Source: Candidatus Hydrogenedens sp. (lineage in GTDB: Bacteria; Hydrogenedentota; Hydrogenedentia; Hydrogenedentales; Hydrogenedentaceae). From it: DNA of 64,000 nt. Positions within the stretch are counted from its first letter, which is position 1. The number at the start of each line of letters is the position of its first letter. The translations under genes were made by a program, and so were the position numbers. Of the stretch, positions 1 through 8,870 are shown piece after piece. The stretch lies in NCBI GenBank assembly GCA_035361075.1, contig DAOSBX010000007.1:1-64000 (forward strand). Direction: 5' to 3'. The notes under the pieces are model-generated. The model did not search any database, was not told the origin of the DNA, and was given only the letters and a program-made list of their open reading frames with translations.

Positions 1-891
1 ATGATCTATTTTGAGTATGAGTCTTATGTTCTGGTCGGCATATTCTCCAAGGTCAGTACGGTAAAATCTCCATCCATCTTTTATAAGATTAACCAATTCT
101 TCTTCCGTATAGTCTTTTTCAAATAACTTCTTTTTCCCATTAGAACTATCCACATCTATTCCAAATTTGAACCCATCACTTACCTTTAAAACTTCTTGAG
201 TGAAGCCCTTTAACCACAAACAACCAATGGCGAATTGCAGGAAGTCGCCCTGTTTAATGTGAAGATCCCACTTAGCTTCATCCTCCCAAATGCATGGCAG
301 GCGAACCTGGTTAAGTTTGCAATAAAGGGGCTCTTTTATACTTTTAGGAAAGAGTTCTGTAGAACGCAGTTTAATTTTCTCAAACTCTCCGTTAAATAAA
401 AGTAATAATTCTGTTGCAATTCCCAAATTATACTTTAGGGCGAGATTTATTTCTTCAACATCTCCGTTAAGTTTGACTTTGTATGAGTTTCTCCAACCAA
501 CTTTTTGATAGGTTCCGTAGTTGTCATTCCAGCATACGGTGGCGGTACCTTCTCCATCGAATACCTTCACATTTACTTTGAGACATGAGTAATCCTCCAA
601 TCGAATAGGTTCTACAAACTGATATACACAAACTATCTCTTTCCCACGACAACCACTAATTCTCAATCCCTCGCCATCTTCTTTCGACCATTGCACATCA
701 TTATTAATTACCTTCCATTGAGTTCCAGGGATGAAAATGCTGTGTTCTGGTAATACACGCTTTGATAGCAATTCATCACAGAGCCGTATTGGTCTCTGCT
801 CCGCATCAGAAAATCTCGCCAGCAAAAGTAATAATGGTAGAGTTATTCCAATAGAAACCCAGTTTAATGTTCTCAACAATTCTTTATTCAT
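1..891 (-). CDS. Secreted protein of unknown function, C-terminus cut by the window edge
   Basis: An open frame reads leftward from an ATG at 889-891 through position 1 without a stop, giving 297 codons of a longer gene. The first ~30 residues look like a signal peptide: MNKELLRTLNW, then a hydrophobic run ending near LLLLLARFSDA. The rest is a soluble, beta-rich sequence with many Trp and Tyr residues (for example CWNDNYGTYQKVGW), which resembles the jelly-roll or carbohydrate-binding style of secreted proteins in these bacteria. I recognise no family motif and assign no function. It has no close downstream partner in the window, and the region upstream of its start (892-1432) is gene-poor. 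Confidence 0.7.
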   Translation of the reverse strand, partial: MNKELLRTLNWVSIGITLPLLLLLARFSDAEQRPIRLCDELLSKRVLPEHSIFIPGTQWKVINNDVQWSKEDGEGLRISGCRGKEIVCVYQFVEPIRLEDYSCLKVNVKVFDGEGTATVCWNDNYGTYQKVGWRNSYKVKLNGDVEEINLALKYNLGIATELLLLFNGEFEKIKLRSTELFPKSIKEPLYCKLNQVRLPCIWEDEAKWDLHIKQGDFLQFAIGCLWLKGFTQEVLKVSDGFKFGIDVDSSNGKKKLFEKDYTEEELVNLIKDGWRFYRTDLGEYADQNIRLILKIDH

Positions 892-1432
892 CTAAAACCT
901 TTTTACAACATATACATTAATTTGACATTATATTTTACATAATTGAATTTTACCTAAAAATACCTGAGATCTCTGAACGAGGTTTATTTCAAGCAAGTTA
1001 GTATTTTGGAGATAAATTATAAAGGGAAAGTGTTGTGAAAAAAAAGTGAAACAAAAATAGAGGGAAGTGGTATAAAGAGCAGGGAAGTAGTTGGACAATT
1101 ACACAAAATTAAAGCGTTGGATGTGATATGTGCGGTGTCGGTTTCGGGGTTTAGAGAAGAATGGAGTGTATCATTTCTTATTAATAGTGGGCTATGATTA
1201 GAAGCAGATATATGGGGGATTGATGCAGGAGGCAAAGAAGCATGCATAGGTGATAAAAAGAGGAACAACGATAGAAAATAACAAATAAGATAGGCGGAAA
1301 TAGAAAGAAATAGATTAGAATAAGCTTCTGAATTCTTGTTTACTTTGATTTCCAACCAGATTTTGTCTATGAAAATAAGTATAATTTACATCCAAACCTT
1401 TTACTCCTCTTGTTCAGAGGCCTCGCATTATA
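892..1432. other. Gene-poor intergenic stretch
   Basis: About 540 bases separate two minus-strand genes. The plus strand is strongly purine-rich from about 1015 to 1350 (runs of GGGAAG, GAAAAAAAAG, AGAGGAAC). The minus strand has a 112-codon open frame at 1017-1355, but it starts at TTG, lacks a ribosome site and is mostly Ser/Leu/Pro/Phe, which is what pyrimidine-rich noncoding DNA gives. No tRNA fold, hairpin terminator or repeat was recognised. It may hold the promoter for the gene ending at position 1. Confidence 0.5.
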
Positions 1433-2398
1433 TTATTTGTTATTGATAGGTTTTTTATCAGATGTTAATATGACATCTACATATATGTTTTTTTGTTGGA
1501 ATGAGAATTCTCTACGCAGTATTTCAGCAATTAGTCCGATGCCGATGGTTAAGAAACCAATTCCAATGAATACGGTACTAACAGTTCCTAAAAATACATA
1601 TCTTAGTTGGTCGCCATGAATATAGAATCCTGCGAGACTCGCAATTAATCCTAATGAACCTAATGCTATGGATAATAAGCCACGTTTTGTAAAGAAGTAT
1701 GCTGGGGATTGACCGTGCCTTGACAGAAACCATACTGTATAGACATCAACGGCACCATGGAAAAATCGATTAAAACCGAATTTTGATTTGCCATATTTTC
1801 TTGGATGGTGTTCAACTGGGATTTCAGTGATTTTAAAACCTGATTCTACTGCAAGGACAGCAATAAGTCGATGCATTTCACCATACAGGGGTATATTTTG
1901 GATAACTTCCTTGCGGAAGGCTTTGAAGCCTGTATTTATATCATGCAGAGGCACCTTAAAAACTTTGCGGATGAAGGCATTATATATTTTTGACGGGATT
2001 GTTTTGTGCCATGGGTCAAAGCGGTGTTTTTTCCAACCACAGACAACATCGTAGCCTTCCTGAATTTTTTCAATTAATCTGGGAATTTCTTTGGGGTCGT
2101 CTTGTAGGTCCGCATCCATTGTAATAACTATATCGCCTGTGGCATTTTTAAAGCCTGTAGCAAGTGCACAACTTTTACCGAAGTTTCTTCGGAATTTTAT
2201 AATTTCTATTTCTGATGGGTATTTTTCTTGCATTTTTTTCATTGAGGAGAATGTTTGGTCAGAACTTCCATCGTCAATAAGAATAATTTGTATGTTATGT
2301 GGTTTTGAATGAGTGATAATCCCTTCGATTAAGGGTTCGATTGTTAATTCTTCATTGACGGCAGGTATTACAAAAGACAAATTCATTTTATTAAGCAT
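1433..2398 (-). CDS. GT2 polyprenol-phosphate glycosyltransferase (DPM1/GtrB/ArnC-like)
   Basis: This 321-residue enzyme should transfer a sugar from a nucleotide donor to a polyprenyl phosphate on the cytoplasmic face of the membrane, supplying a lipid-linked sugar for glycan or glycoprotein assembly. The N-terminal ~230 residues are a GT-A fold: IDDGSSDQT, FRRNFGKSCALATGF and the metal-binding DADLQDDPKEIP are classic dolichol-phosphate-mannose-synthase-type motifs. Two C-terminal hydrophobic segments (about 243-266 and 272-296) match the GtrB/ArnC membrane anchor. It stands alone, between the gene-poor gap and a divergent gene. A second enzyme of this type lies at 23128-24117. Donor and acceptor cannot be read from the sequence. 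Confidence 0.88.
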   Translation of the reverse strand: MLNKMNLSFVIPAVNEELTIEPLIEGIITHSKPHNIQIILIDDGSSDQTFSSMKKMQEKYPSEIEIIKFRRNFGKSCALATGFKNATGDIVITMDADLQDDPKEIPRLIEKIQEGYDVVCGWKKHRFDPWHKTIPSKIYNAFIRKVFKVPLHDINTGFKAFRKEVIQNIPLYGEMHRLIAVLAVESGFKITEIPVEHHPRKYGKSKFGFNRFFHGAVDVYTVWFLSRHGQSPAYFFTKRGLLSIALGSLGLIASLAGFYIHGDQLRYVFLGTVSTVFIGIGFLTIGIGLIAEILRREFSFQQKNIYVDVILTSDKKPINNK

Positions 2399-2485
2399 AC
2401 ACCTTATTTATGATTTTAATGTTTTTCTTGATTCGTTACTTTTATAATATATATTGCAAACTCGATAATAAAATTTTATTCATAG

Positions 2486-2491
2486 TATAAT
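2486..2491 (+). promoter_or_regulatory. Candidate -10 box for the isomerase-like gene
   Basis: A perfect TATAAT lies 64 bases upstream of the chosen start at 2555, in the divergent intergenic region. No good -35 sits at 16-18 bases; TTGCAA at 2454-2459 is too far away. Low-weight call. Confidence 0.35.
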
Positions 2492-2554
2492 CAAGCGGGA
2501 AAATTTGTATTTATTGTGAAAACAAAATATAAAGTTAATGTAAGGAGAATAAAG

Positions 2555-3442
2555 ATGAAAAGAAGGAATTTCTTTGTTACTTGTGCCAGTGCTATTGCTG
2601 GTGGTGTTTTTTTGGCTGGTAGAAAGTCATATTCTGCGTTACCAGAAGATAAGCCTTTTTCCAACGTTAAGTTGAGAATGAGTGCACCTCTGGATTGGTT
2701 TCCTGGTAAGAAGCCTGAAGATAAATTAGAAGCGGTATCTGCTTGGGGTTTACCAGCCTATGAGTGGTTGCATCCGAAAGGTGATTTTAAGTCTATACGA
2801 AACAAAGCAGATTCGCTCGGGTTGGAATTAAGTTGTATTGTAGGTGTTGGTGCTATTGCTCCGAGACAAATGGTTGATGAGACGGACCATGACCGACTTG
2901 AAAAACAATTTAGAGAACGGATTGAAGTGGCGAAGCAATTAAATTGCAAGCGCTTAATAGGGCTTACTGGAAATGAGAGAACCGATGTATCTCGGGAAGT
3001 ACAAAAGGAGAATGTTATTACGTGTTTAAAGCGTTTAGCACCTATTGCAGAGGATAATCAGGTTTATATTGTCGTTGAAGCGTTAAACCCATTAGTTGAC
3101 CATCATGGATACTTTTTGTGTAGAACTGATGATACGATGGAGATATTAAAAGAGGTGAATAGCCCACATGTTTTGATGTTGTTCGATATTTATCATCAAC
3201 AGATTACTGAAGGAAATGTGATACGAAATTTAACAGAGAATATAAGTAGGATAGGCCATTTCCATGTGGCAGACAATCCAGGACGGAAGGAACCTGGAAC
3301 AGGAGAATTGAATTATCACAATATATTTAAAGCTATTGCGGGTACGGATTATAAAGGTTTTGTTGCTTTAGAATGTGGTCATTCTACTGATAATTACGAA
3401 GATACGTTAAGAGCAACATTGAAATGTCTCGAAGGTATTTAG
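2555..3442 (+). CDS. Tat-exported hydroxypyruvate isomerase-like TIM-barrel protein
   Basis: The ATG at 2555 is chosen because AAGGAG (2542-2547) sits seven bases before it. The frame is open to 2516, but that start has no ribosome site. The 295-residue protein begins KRRNFFVT followed by a hydrophobic stretch, a twin-arginine signal, so it is probably exported folded. The rest is a xylose-isomerase-like TIM barrel of the hydroxypyruvate isomerase (Hyi) group: VVEALNPL, LFDIYHQQITEG, ADNPGRKEPGTGELNY and ALECGH match Hyi signatures, including the two acidic residues expected to bind metal and catalyse aldose-ketose isomerisation. Exported relatives are common in planctomycete-type bacteria and often have unknown sugar substrates. 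The actual reaction is inferred only at family level. Confidence 0.85.
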   Translation: MKRRNFFVTCASAIAGGVFLAGRKSYSALPEDKPFSNVKLRMSAPLDWFPGKKPEDKLEAVSAWGLPAYEWLHPKGDFKSIRNKADSLGLELSCIVGVGAIAPRQMVDETDHDRLEKQFRERIEVAKQLNCKRLIGLTGNERTDVSREVQKENVITCLKRLAPIAEDNQVYIVVEALNPLVDHHGYFLCRTDDTMEILKEVNSPHVLMLFDIYHQQITEGNVIRNLTENISRIGHFHVADNPGRKEPGTGELNYHNIFKAIAGTDYKGFVALECGHSTDNYEDTLRATLKCLEGI

Positions 3443-3464
3443 TTGTTATTAGAGATATAAATAC

Positions 3465-3491
3465 TTGACAAGAGTTAAAAATTTTTATGGT
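3465..3491 (+). promoter_or_regulatory. Possible promoter for argS
   Basis: A perfect TTGACA (3465-3470) is followed after 15 bases by TATGGT (3486-3491), about 65 bases before the argS start. The spacing is short and the -10 box is weak, so this is tentative. Confidence 0.3.
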
Positions 3492-3557
3492 GGCGGAGAA
3501 GGTGTTTGTTCGTATTCAATTTTGGTAAGGTAAATTAAGAGAGGAGATTTTCTTTTT

Positions 3558-5258
3558 GTGTTTGGCTTAACAGATGAGATTAGACGGCGTATTATTGAAA
3601 CATTTCCAGGTTTGGGTAGCGATGATATTCTTATTGCTACGCCACCAGACATTAAGATGGGTGATGTTGCTGTTCCACTGTTTGCTTTGTCTAAAAAGTT
3701 AAACATTTCATTACCAGTTATAGTAGAAGTCTGTTTGCCTCTTTTGGAGATAAAACCATGGGTTACAAAGGTAGAACAGAAGGGTGGGTATCTGAATTTG
3801 TTTCTTGACCGAGGATATTGTTCAGTAAAAATCGTTGAAGACGTATTCTCCAAAAGGGATAAGTATGGGTCATTGAGTTCAGGATTTGGAAAGAAAGCAC
3901 TTATTGAGCATACAAGTATTAATCCGAATGCGAGTCCTCATGTGGGTAGGGCAAGAAATGCCATGTTAGGAGATTGTTTGTCTCGATTATTTCGTTTTGA
4001 GGGTTATGAGACTGAGGTGCATTATTATGTGAATGATATGGGTCGGCAGATAGGGCTGTTAGTTTTAATCGCCGATGAGTTGGAGAAGCTTGATTTTAAT
4101 GGTATTCTTGATGCGTATGTTCAGGCTAACCAGAGGGCTGAAAATGAACCTGAATTTGCCAATAAGGGCTATGAGTTATTGGCTCTTATGGAGCAAGGGG
4201 ATGAGGAGGTCAGGAAAAAATTTGTTCGTGTAACTGAATTGTGTCTGAGAGGACAATTGCAAGTATTGAAACGATTGGGTATTGAATATGACTATTTTGA
4301 TAGAGAATCCGATTTTATCGAATCAGAAGAGTTAAACAAAGTCCTTGAGATTCTGAAAGAGAAAGGAGCATTATTTATAGATGAAGAAAATCGTTTAACC
4401 GTGGATTTGGCACAGTTGGGATTTACTCAGGAGGAGGGACGATATTTCGTTTTGCGTCGAGCAAATGGGAGCTCTATGTATGGCTATCGTGATTTGGCAT
4501 ATACGATTTATAAAGGGCATAGGGGAACCGATGAGAATTTGATTGTATTGGGAGAAGACCATAAATTATATTTTCAACAAATAGGGTTGATTTTGAGGAG
4601 TGCAGGTTATAGGATACCTGAGCCTATTTTTTATTCTTATATTTTATTAAAAGAAGGAAAGATGTCAACACGTCAGGGAAATGTAGTATTGCTCTCTGAT
4701 TTTTTAGATAATGCATCGTCATTAGCGTTGGAGCGGGTTCGGGAACAATGTAAGGAACTTTCGGAGGAGGAACAGCAAGAGATAGCGGAGAAGGTCGCTG
4801 TGTCTGCGATACGTTTTTCTGTTCTTCGAGTAACGCCTTCTAAAAATGTTATCTTCGATATGGACAGTGCTCTATCATTCGAAGGTGATACGGGACCTTA
4901 TTTGCAATACAGTTGTGCACGGATAAAGTCGATACTTAGGAAATATGGTAAGCCCATTCCTTATGATTTACCTGAAAATTTACCGCTACAAAAAGATGAA
5001 GAATGGCTTTTATTGCGAAGTATCTCTGAATTTCCCAGCATTGTTTTAAGTAGTATAAAACAATATAATCCAGCTATTATTGCTGGGTATGCTCTAAATT
5101 TGGCTCATGTTTTTACGTCGTTTTATCATGCCTGTCCTGTATTGTTTGCTGAGAATGATGATGTTATAAATATGCGGGTGCAAATTTGTTGGGCGACATT
5201 ACAAGTGATGGAGAATGCATTATCGCTTTTGGGTATTCCTGTCCCTGATCGTATGTAG
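3558..5258 (+). CDS. argS: Arginyl-tRNA synthetase
   Basis: This class I aminoacyl-tRNA synthetase charges tRNA-Arg with arginine in the cytoplasm. At 566 residues it has the normal family length. The N-terminal additional domain (about 1-100) is followed by the Rossmann catalytic core with the HIGH-type motif in NPNASPHVGRARNAMLGD, and the KMSKS loop appears as KMSTRQGN. The C-terminal DALR anticodon-binding helices include YLQYSCARIKSILRKYG and FTSFYHACPVL. The start is GTG at 3558, with GAGGAG about a dozen bases upstream. It ends 12 bases before a convergent racemase gene, with no obvious terminator in the gap. Only the KMSTR variant of KMSKS is notable, and that is ordinary for ArgRS. 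Confidence 0.97.
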   Translation: MFGLTDEIRRRIIETFPGLGSDDILIATPPDIKMGDVAVPLFALSKKLNISLPVIVEVCLPLLEIKPWVTKVEQKGGYLNLFLDRGYCSVKIVEDVFSKRDKYGSLSSGFGKKALIEHTSINPNASPHVGRARNAMLGDCLSRLFRFEGYETEVHYYVNDMGRQIGLLVLIADELEKLDFNGILDAYVQANQRAENEPEFANKGYELLALMEQGDEEVRKKFVRVTELCLRGQLQVLKRLGIEYDYFDRESDFIESEELNKVLEILKEKGALFIDEENRLTVDLAQLGFTQEEGRYFVLRRANGSSMYGYRDLAYTIYKGHRGTDENLIVLGEDHKLYFQQIGLILRSAGYRIPEPIFYSYILLKEGKMSTRQGNVVLLSDFLDNASSLALERVREQCKELSEEEQQEIAEKVAVSAIRFSVLRVTPSKNVIFDMDSALSFEGDTGPYLQYSCARIKSILRKYGKPIPYDLPENLPLQKDEEWLLLRSISEFPSIVLSSIKQYNPAIIAGYALNLAHVFTSFYHACPVLFAENDDVINMRVQICWATLQVMENALSLLGIPVPDRM

Positions 5259-5270
5259 TAATGAGACTGT

Positions 5271-6581
5271 TTATATTGTTGGGACAGAATATGCGGAATC
5301 TGGTAGAAACATCCAGGTTGGTTCTTTTATCCCTTGTTTTTTTAATTCCTCCCATGCAAGATTAAAGCCTTCTTCGAGGGTGCTGATTTTTCTTCCTCCC
5401 AAAAGTAATACAGTTGATTCGAGTAATTCTGTAAGGAAATAGGTGTGTTGTGACTTTTCAAGTGTTGAGATAATAGTTTGGCCATTGACCTCACCATTTT
5501 TTCGTAATGTAGATAACAGCTTGTTTGTATCTCCTATTTCAAGCCATTCTTTGAATTTGTGTCCACCAAGTCCTTCCGGGCATGGGGCAATGAAGATTAT
5601 TTTCCCGTGAGGTTGTTTCCGTGCTTGCCATGCATTTACCAGTGCTTTATGGCTTTGGAGAAAGTTTTTGGCATCACCTGCGGAAGCAATTACTATATCT
5701 GCTTGTTGTGGGATATTTATAGAATAAATATGCTTGGCAAAGTTTGCACCTGTTTCATGAGCGTGAATCAAATCTCCACAGAATATTTTTATGATGTTTT
5801 TTTGGGGTGATAATACTGTATTTATGATGAGGTATTCTTTTTGCGTCATAAAAGTTGCTTCTATGAGGTCTTCTGCAACGGGATTCCCTTCCATTACGCC
5901 TATCTTTACCTGTGGGTGGATTTCACATCTTTCTGGGTGGATACTTAATGCATGGTTGTGTTGTATCGTGGGCAATGCAGATAGACCTGGTACAATTGAT
6001 TTTCTACCTCCTCCAAATCCTGCAAAATAGTGAAACAGAATTGTTCCTGTAAGTATGAGGTAATCACTCGACATTACTTCTTGATGGACATAGACAGGTG
6101 TGCCTCTTGTTGTTTTTCCTAAATGTTGGTATTGTTTCAAGTCAGAAGGGTCAGGAATGATAATTTGCTGTTTAAATTGATTAAATATCTCCTCTGTTAC
6201 TATTTTTGATAATTCACTTTCTGTGGGAGGACGATGAGAACCTGCTGATACTAAAAATTGAATGTTTTTTGATTGACATCCAGAGGAAAATAATATCTCT
6301 AATAATAAAGACAAAAACTGTTCAACCCCTGTATATCGGAACGTGTCAGAAATCACTATAGATATCTTTTTATTAGAAAGGTTTTTGTGTTTTATATTCT
6401 CTATATTTCCGATAGGATTTTGGATAGCATCGTTGAATATTTTGCATATATTTTTTTCTGTTTGAGGAAGTGATAAATTATAAGTACCGATATATCCTTG
6501 TTGAGGCAAAGATATTTTGTAAAACTGGTTTAGATATTGTATATTAATATTGATTATTTTTGAGTTTGTGTTTTTTGTCAT
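5271..6581 (-). CDS. LarA-family (DUF2088) nickel-pincer racemase-like protein
   Basis: This 436-residue protein belongs to the LarA lactate-racemase superfamily, which uses a covalently bound nickel-pincer nucleotide to racemise or epimerise alpha-hydroxy acids. The key residues are visible with LarA-like spacing: Asp79 and Arg82 (SDTFRYT), His116 (AGSHRPPT), His184 and Lys194 ten residues apart (HYFAGFGGGRKSIVPG), and a His at 208-210 (QHNHALS). Lys194 corresponds to the cofactor-attaching lysine. The larB, larC and larE cofactor genes are not in this window, so they must lie elsewhere if the enzyme is active. LarA relatives act on various hydroxy acids, so lactate is not assured. It is convergent with argS and divergent from the pseudopilin genes. 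Confidence 0.85.
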   Translation of the reverse strand: MTKNTNSKIININIQYLNQFYKISLPQQGYIGTYNLSLPQTEKNICKIFNDAIQNPIGNIENIKHKNLSNKKISIVISDTFRYTGVEQFLSLLLEILFSSGCQSKNIQFLVSAGSHRPPTESELSKIVTEEIFNQFKQQIIIPDPSDLKQYQHLGKTTRGTPVYVHQEVMSSDYLILTGTILFHYFAGFGGGRKSIVPGLSALPTIQHNHALSIHPERCEIHPQVKIGVMEGNPVAEDLIEATFMTQKEYLIINTVLSPQKNIIKIFCGDLIHAHETGANFAKHIYSINIPQQADIVIASAGDAKNFLQSHKALVNAWQARKQPHGKIIFIAPCPEGLGGHKFKEWLEIGDTNKLLSTLRKNGEVNGQTIISTLEKSQHTYFLTELLESTVLLLGGRKISTLEEGFNLAWEELKKQGIKEPTWMFLPDSAYSVPTI

Positions 6582-6645
6582 AATTTTATTTGACTATTGA
6601 TATTTTTATGTATAAAAATATATAAAAACAACATAGTGTTTGTAA

Positions 6646-7224
6646 ATGAGATTTAATATGAGATTTGGTTTTTATACTAAGAAAAACTTCTGTGATAAAA
6701 GTATACCATTTTTTTCTAAGTGTTTGTATGGTTTTTCTCTGATAGAACTAATTGTTGCATTGGCTGTTGTTAGTGTTGCGGTAACAGGGCTGGTGCAAAT
6801 GTTCTCCATAAGTTTAAATTTATCTCAACGGTCACAGAATATAATATTGGCGAATAGCATTGCACAAGACAAACTATATTATTTAATAAATAATCCACAG
6901 TGTTTTTTGTGGAAAATCTCTGAGGCGGGAAAAGAAGGAGGTTATTTTCCTATATTAACATCTAATGAAGAACCAAAATCAGGGAATCCTGTTGAAGAGC
7001 CTAAAATTACACCACCTGATTGGGCAAGTTTTCGAAAATATAAAAATGCAAATCAAAAATTTCGTTGGAAAGCCTATGGAAAAATATCAAATAGTAATGA
7101 GAATTGTTATGAAGTGATTGTTATAGTTATTTATAAAGAAGGGGGAAGGACGAGATATTATACAGAGACTTCAATAGTGCCACGATTTCAGGTGGATACG
7201 ATAATTAGGAGTAATAAGACGTGA
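6646..7224 (+). CDS. Type IV pilin-like pseudopilin (GspI/V type)
   Basis: This 192-residue protein carries a prepilin processing site and hydrophobic helix: LYGFSLIELIVALAVVSVAV, with the conserved Glu at +5 after the Gly cleavage site. The leader before the Gly is unusually long (~30 residues), so the true start could lie inside it; neither ATG at 6646 nor 6658 has a clear ribosome site. After the helix comes a soluble globular part of ~140 residues. It is the first of four co-oriented genes for a type II secretion-like machine and overlaps the next gene by four bases. Minor pseudopilin is the likely role; the exact letter (GspI or another) is inferred from order. Confidence 0.85.
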   Translation: MRFNMRFGFYTKKNFCDKSIPFFSKCLYGFSLIELIVALAVVSVAVTGLVQMFSISLNLSQRSQNIILANSIAQDKLYYLINNPQCFLWKISEAGKEGGYFPILTSNEEPKSGNPVEEPKITPPDWASFRKYKNANQKFRWKAYGKISNSNENCYEVIVIVIYKEGGRTRYYTETSIVPRFQVDTIIRSNKT

Positions 7225-7844
7225 GATTGAATAGATTTAGAGGTTTTTCGTTAATCGAGATTATAACAGTACTGGCTGTTTTGGCTGTCCTTTCAACAAT
7301 TGGGATTGTTATCTTTACACGAATTATGGAATACCGAAGAGTCTCTGAAATAAAGCAGAAATTAAATCTCCATTTTTTACAGTTAAGTCATCGTCTACAA
7401 GAAGATTTTGACCAAATTGCATCATCTACCTTTACAGGAGGTGCGATGTTCGGGGTTCGTCGTATAGAAGAGCAGAAACGTTATCAGTCAGTTCCCTTAG
7501 ATGATGACCTTATTTCTTTCCCTATTATTTTCGCAAAAAGTGAGGGAAATGACTCGGTGGTCAGGGTATTTTATTACATTGATAGAACGTTAGGAGGGGT
7601 TCCATCTCTTGTGCGAGTGGTGGGTTCTCTTAATGAGAAGCATCCGAACGGAGCGAGAGAAATATTGATTTCTGGGGTACTTGGGATGCGGGTGCATTAT
7701 TATGATGGGGAAAATTGGGTAGATAGTTGGGAAAAAGAGGTGTATCCAAAAGCAGTAAAAATGAGTTTTATTTTTGCAGATGAGAACAGGTTATGGGAAC
7801 AGATGGTTCGGGAATGTACTTTTTGGTTAGGAAATATGTTATGA
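7221..7844 (+). CDS. Type IV pilin-like pseudopilin (GspJ-like)
   Basis: This 207-residue minor pseudopilin starts at a GTG that overlaps the previous stop (GTGA). Its short basic leader ends in RFRGFSLIEIITVLAVLAVL, a canonical prepilin peptidase site with Glu+5. The C-terminal part includes LISGVLGMRVHYYDGENW and KMSFIFADE, similar in style to GspJ domains that describe row values in pseudopilus tips. It is translationally coupled on both sides (an ATGA overlap with the GspK-like gene), which supports a complex of minor pseudopilins. Assignment to GspJ is from position between the first pseudopilin and GspK. Confidence 0.85.
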   Translation: MRLNRFRGFSLIEIITVLAVLAVLSTIGIVIFTRIMEYRRVSEIKQKLNLHFLQLSHRLQEDFDQIASSTFTGGAMFGVRRIEEQKRYQSVPLDDDLISFPIIFAKSEGNDSVVRVFYYIDRTLGGVPSLVRVVGSLNEKHPNGAREILISGVLGMRVHYYDGENWVDSWEKEVYPKAVKMSFIFADENRLWEQMVRECTFWLGNML

Positions 7845-8830
7845 GAGAACATTTTATTAGACATATTAAATCGAGTTCCTTAAGGAATGCAGGTGTGGCG
7901 TTAATGATTGCTATATCTGTGCTTGGAGTTTTTGCATTACTTGGGATGTATTATGTTCGTGACAATGAGACAGAATTAAGGAGGGCAGTTATACTTATAG
8001 ATGAATTAAAAGCGAATAATTATGCTAAGGCTGGATTAAATACCGCATTAGCAGAGTTAAATAAGGCAAGACAAACGAATAGCGTTTCTGAGTTGTTGAG
8101 TAGATGTCCTCTTCAATATGAGTATCCCTACTATAAACAGGTATGGAACGTTAATGATAATTTACCATTGGAGCCGTCTGATACAGTTAAGGTAAATGTT
8201 TTAATTCATATTTATGATGAGAGTGGTAAGGTTAATATCAACTGTAGTCCTGCAAGTGTTCTACAAAAAATATTAAAAATAGATGGTGCTTCGGCACGTC
8301 AGATCGTCTCTAATTTAAATGCTCAAACTAATGTCTCAGATAAAGGCAGATGGATTTATTTGGTAGATGAATTGTTTAGTCGGGGTTGGTTGAACAAGAA
8401 TCAAGTGGATGTTAATTCTTTTCAATATTTGTCGTCATGGAATGCTGGAGACCCTGAAAGACCGCAATCCTATTTAAATATTAACATTGCTCCAGTGGAG
8501 GTATTAATGGCTTGGTTTAATATTAATTTGGAAGAAGCACAAAAGATTGTTAGTGCAAAGCCATTTCATACTGTTAACGATGTAATAACAGTTTTGGGGA
8601 AAGACCCCAATACATTTAATTTTAAGGTTGAAGATGCTACTGCAGGTTTTCCATTTCCTTTTACTGATACATCGTCAAGTTTTAGAATTGTTGTTACGGC
8701 GGAGTTAAGTAGAGTTGTTTCAGGGAAAAAATATAATAAAGTGTATTCATCTCATGAGACAGGAGTTGTTTTCATAGAAGATGTTCCTAAAATCGTATGG
8801 AGCAAAAGAATCCCGACTGAAAAAAAGTAG
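7841..8830 (+). CDS. gspK: GspK-like minor pseudopilin
   Basis: GspK proteins cap the pseudopilus tip in type II secretion. The start is taken as the ATG at 7841, which overlaps the previous stop as ATGA; the frame is open to 7793 but that would bury it in the upstream gene. The 329-residue product has a basic N-terminus, then NAGVALMIAISVLGVFALLGMYYV as the hydrophobic helix (lacking the usual FxxxE, as in many GspK), then the GspK signature ESGKVNINCSPASVLQKIL and helix-hairpin-helix-like repeats (SARQIVSNL and EEAQKIVSAKPFHTVNDV). It lies between the GspJ-like gene and GspF, the usual order for a pseudopilus cluster. Confidence 0.88.
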   Translation: MREHFIRHIKSSSLRNAGVALMIAISVLGVFALLGMYYVRDNETELRRAVILIDELKANNYAKAGLNTALAELNKARQTNSVSELLSRCPLQYEYPYYKQVWNVNDNLPLEPSDTVKVNVLIHIYDESGKVNINCSPASVLQKILKIDGASARQIVSNLNAQTNVSDKGRWIYLVDELFSRGWLNKNQVDVNSFQYLSSWNAGDPERPQSYLNINIAPVEVLMAWFNINLEEAQKIVSAKPFHTVNDVITVLGKDPNTFNFKVEDATAGFPFPFTDTSSSFRIVVTAELSRVVSGKKYNKVYSSHETGVVFIEDVPKIVWSKRIPTEKK

Positions 8831-8870
8831 TGATGGAAAATACATAATATATCTATAAAGGAGAACAGCA

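Noticed and set aside
1017..1355. 112-codon minus-strand frame
   Set aside because: TTG start, no ribosome site, and Ser/Leu/Pro/Phe-heavy composition from pyrimidine-rich DNA; no family resemblance.
3485..3853. 122-codon minus-strand frame at the start of argS
   Set aside because: Antisense to the N-terminal domain of ArgRS, which has clear family sequence.
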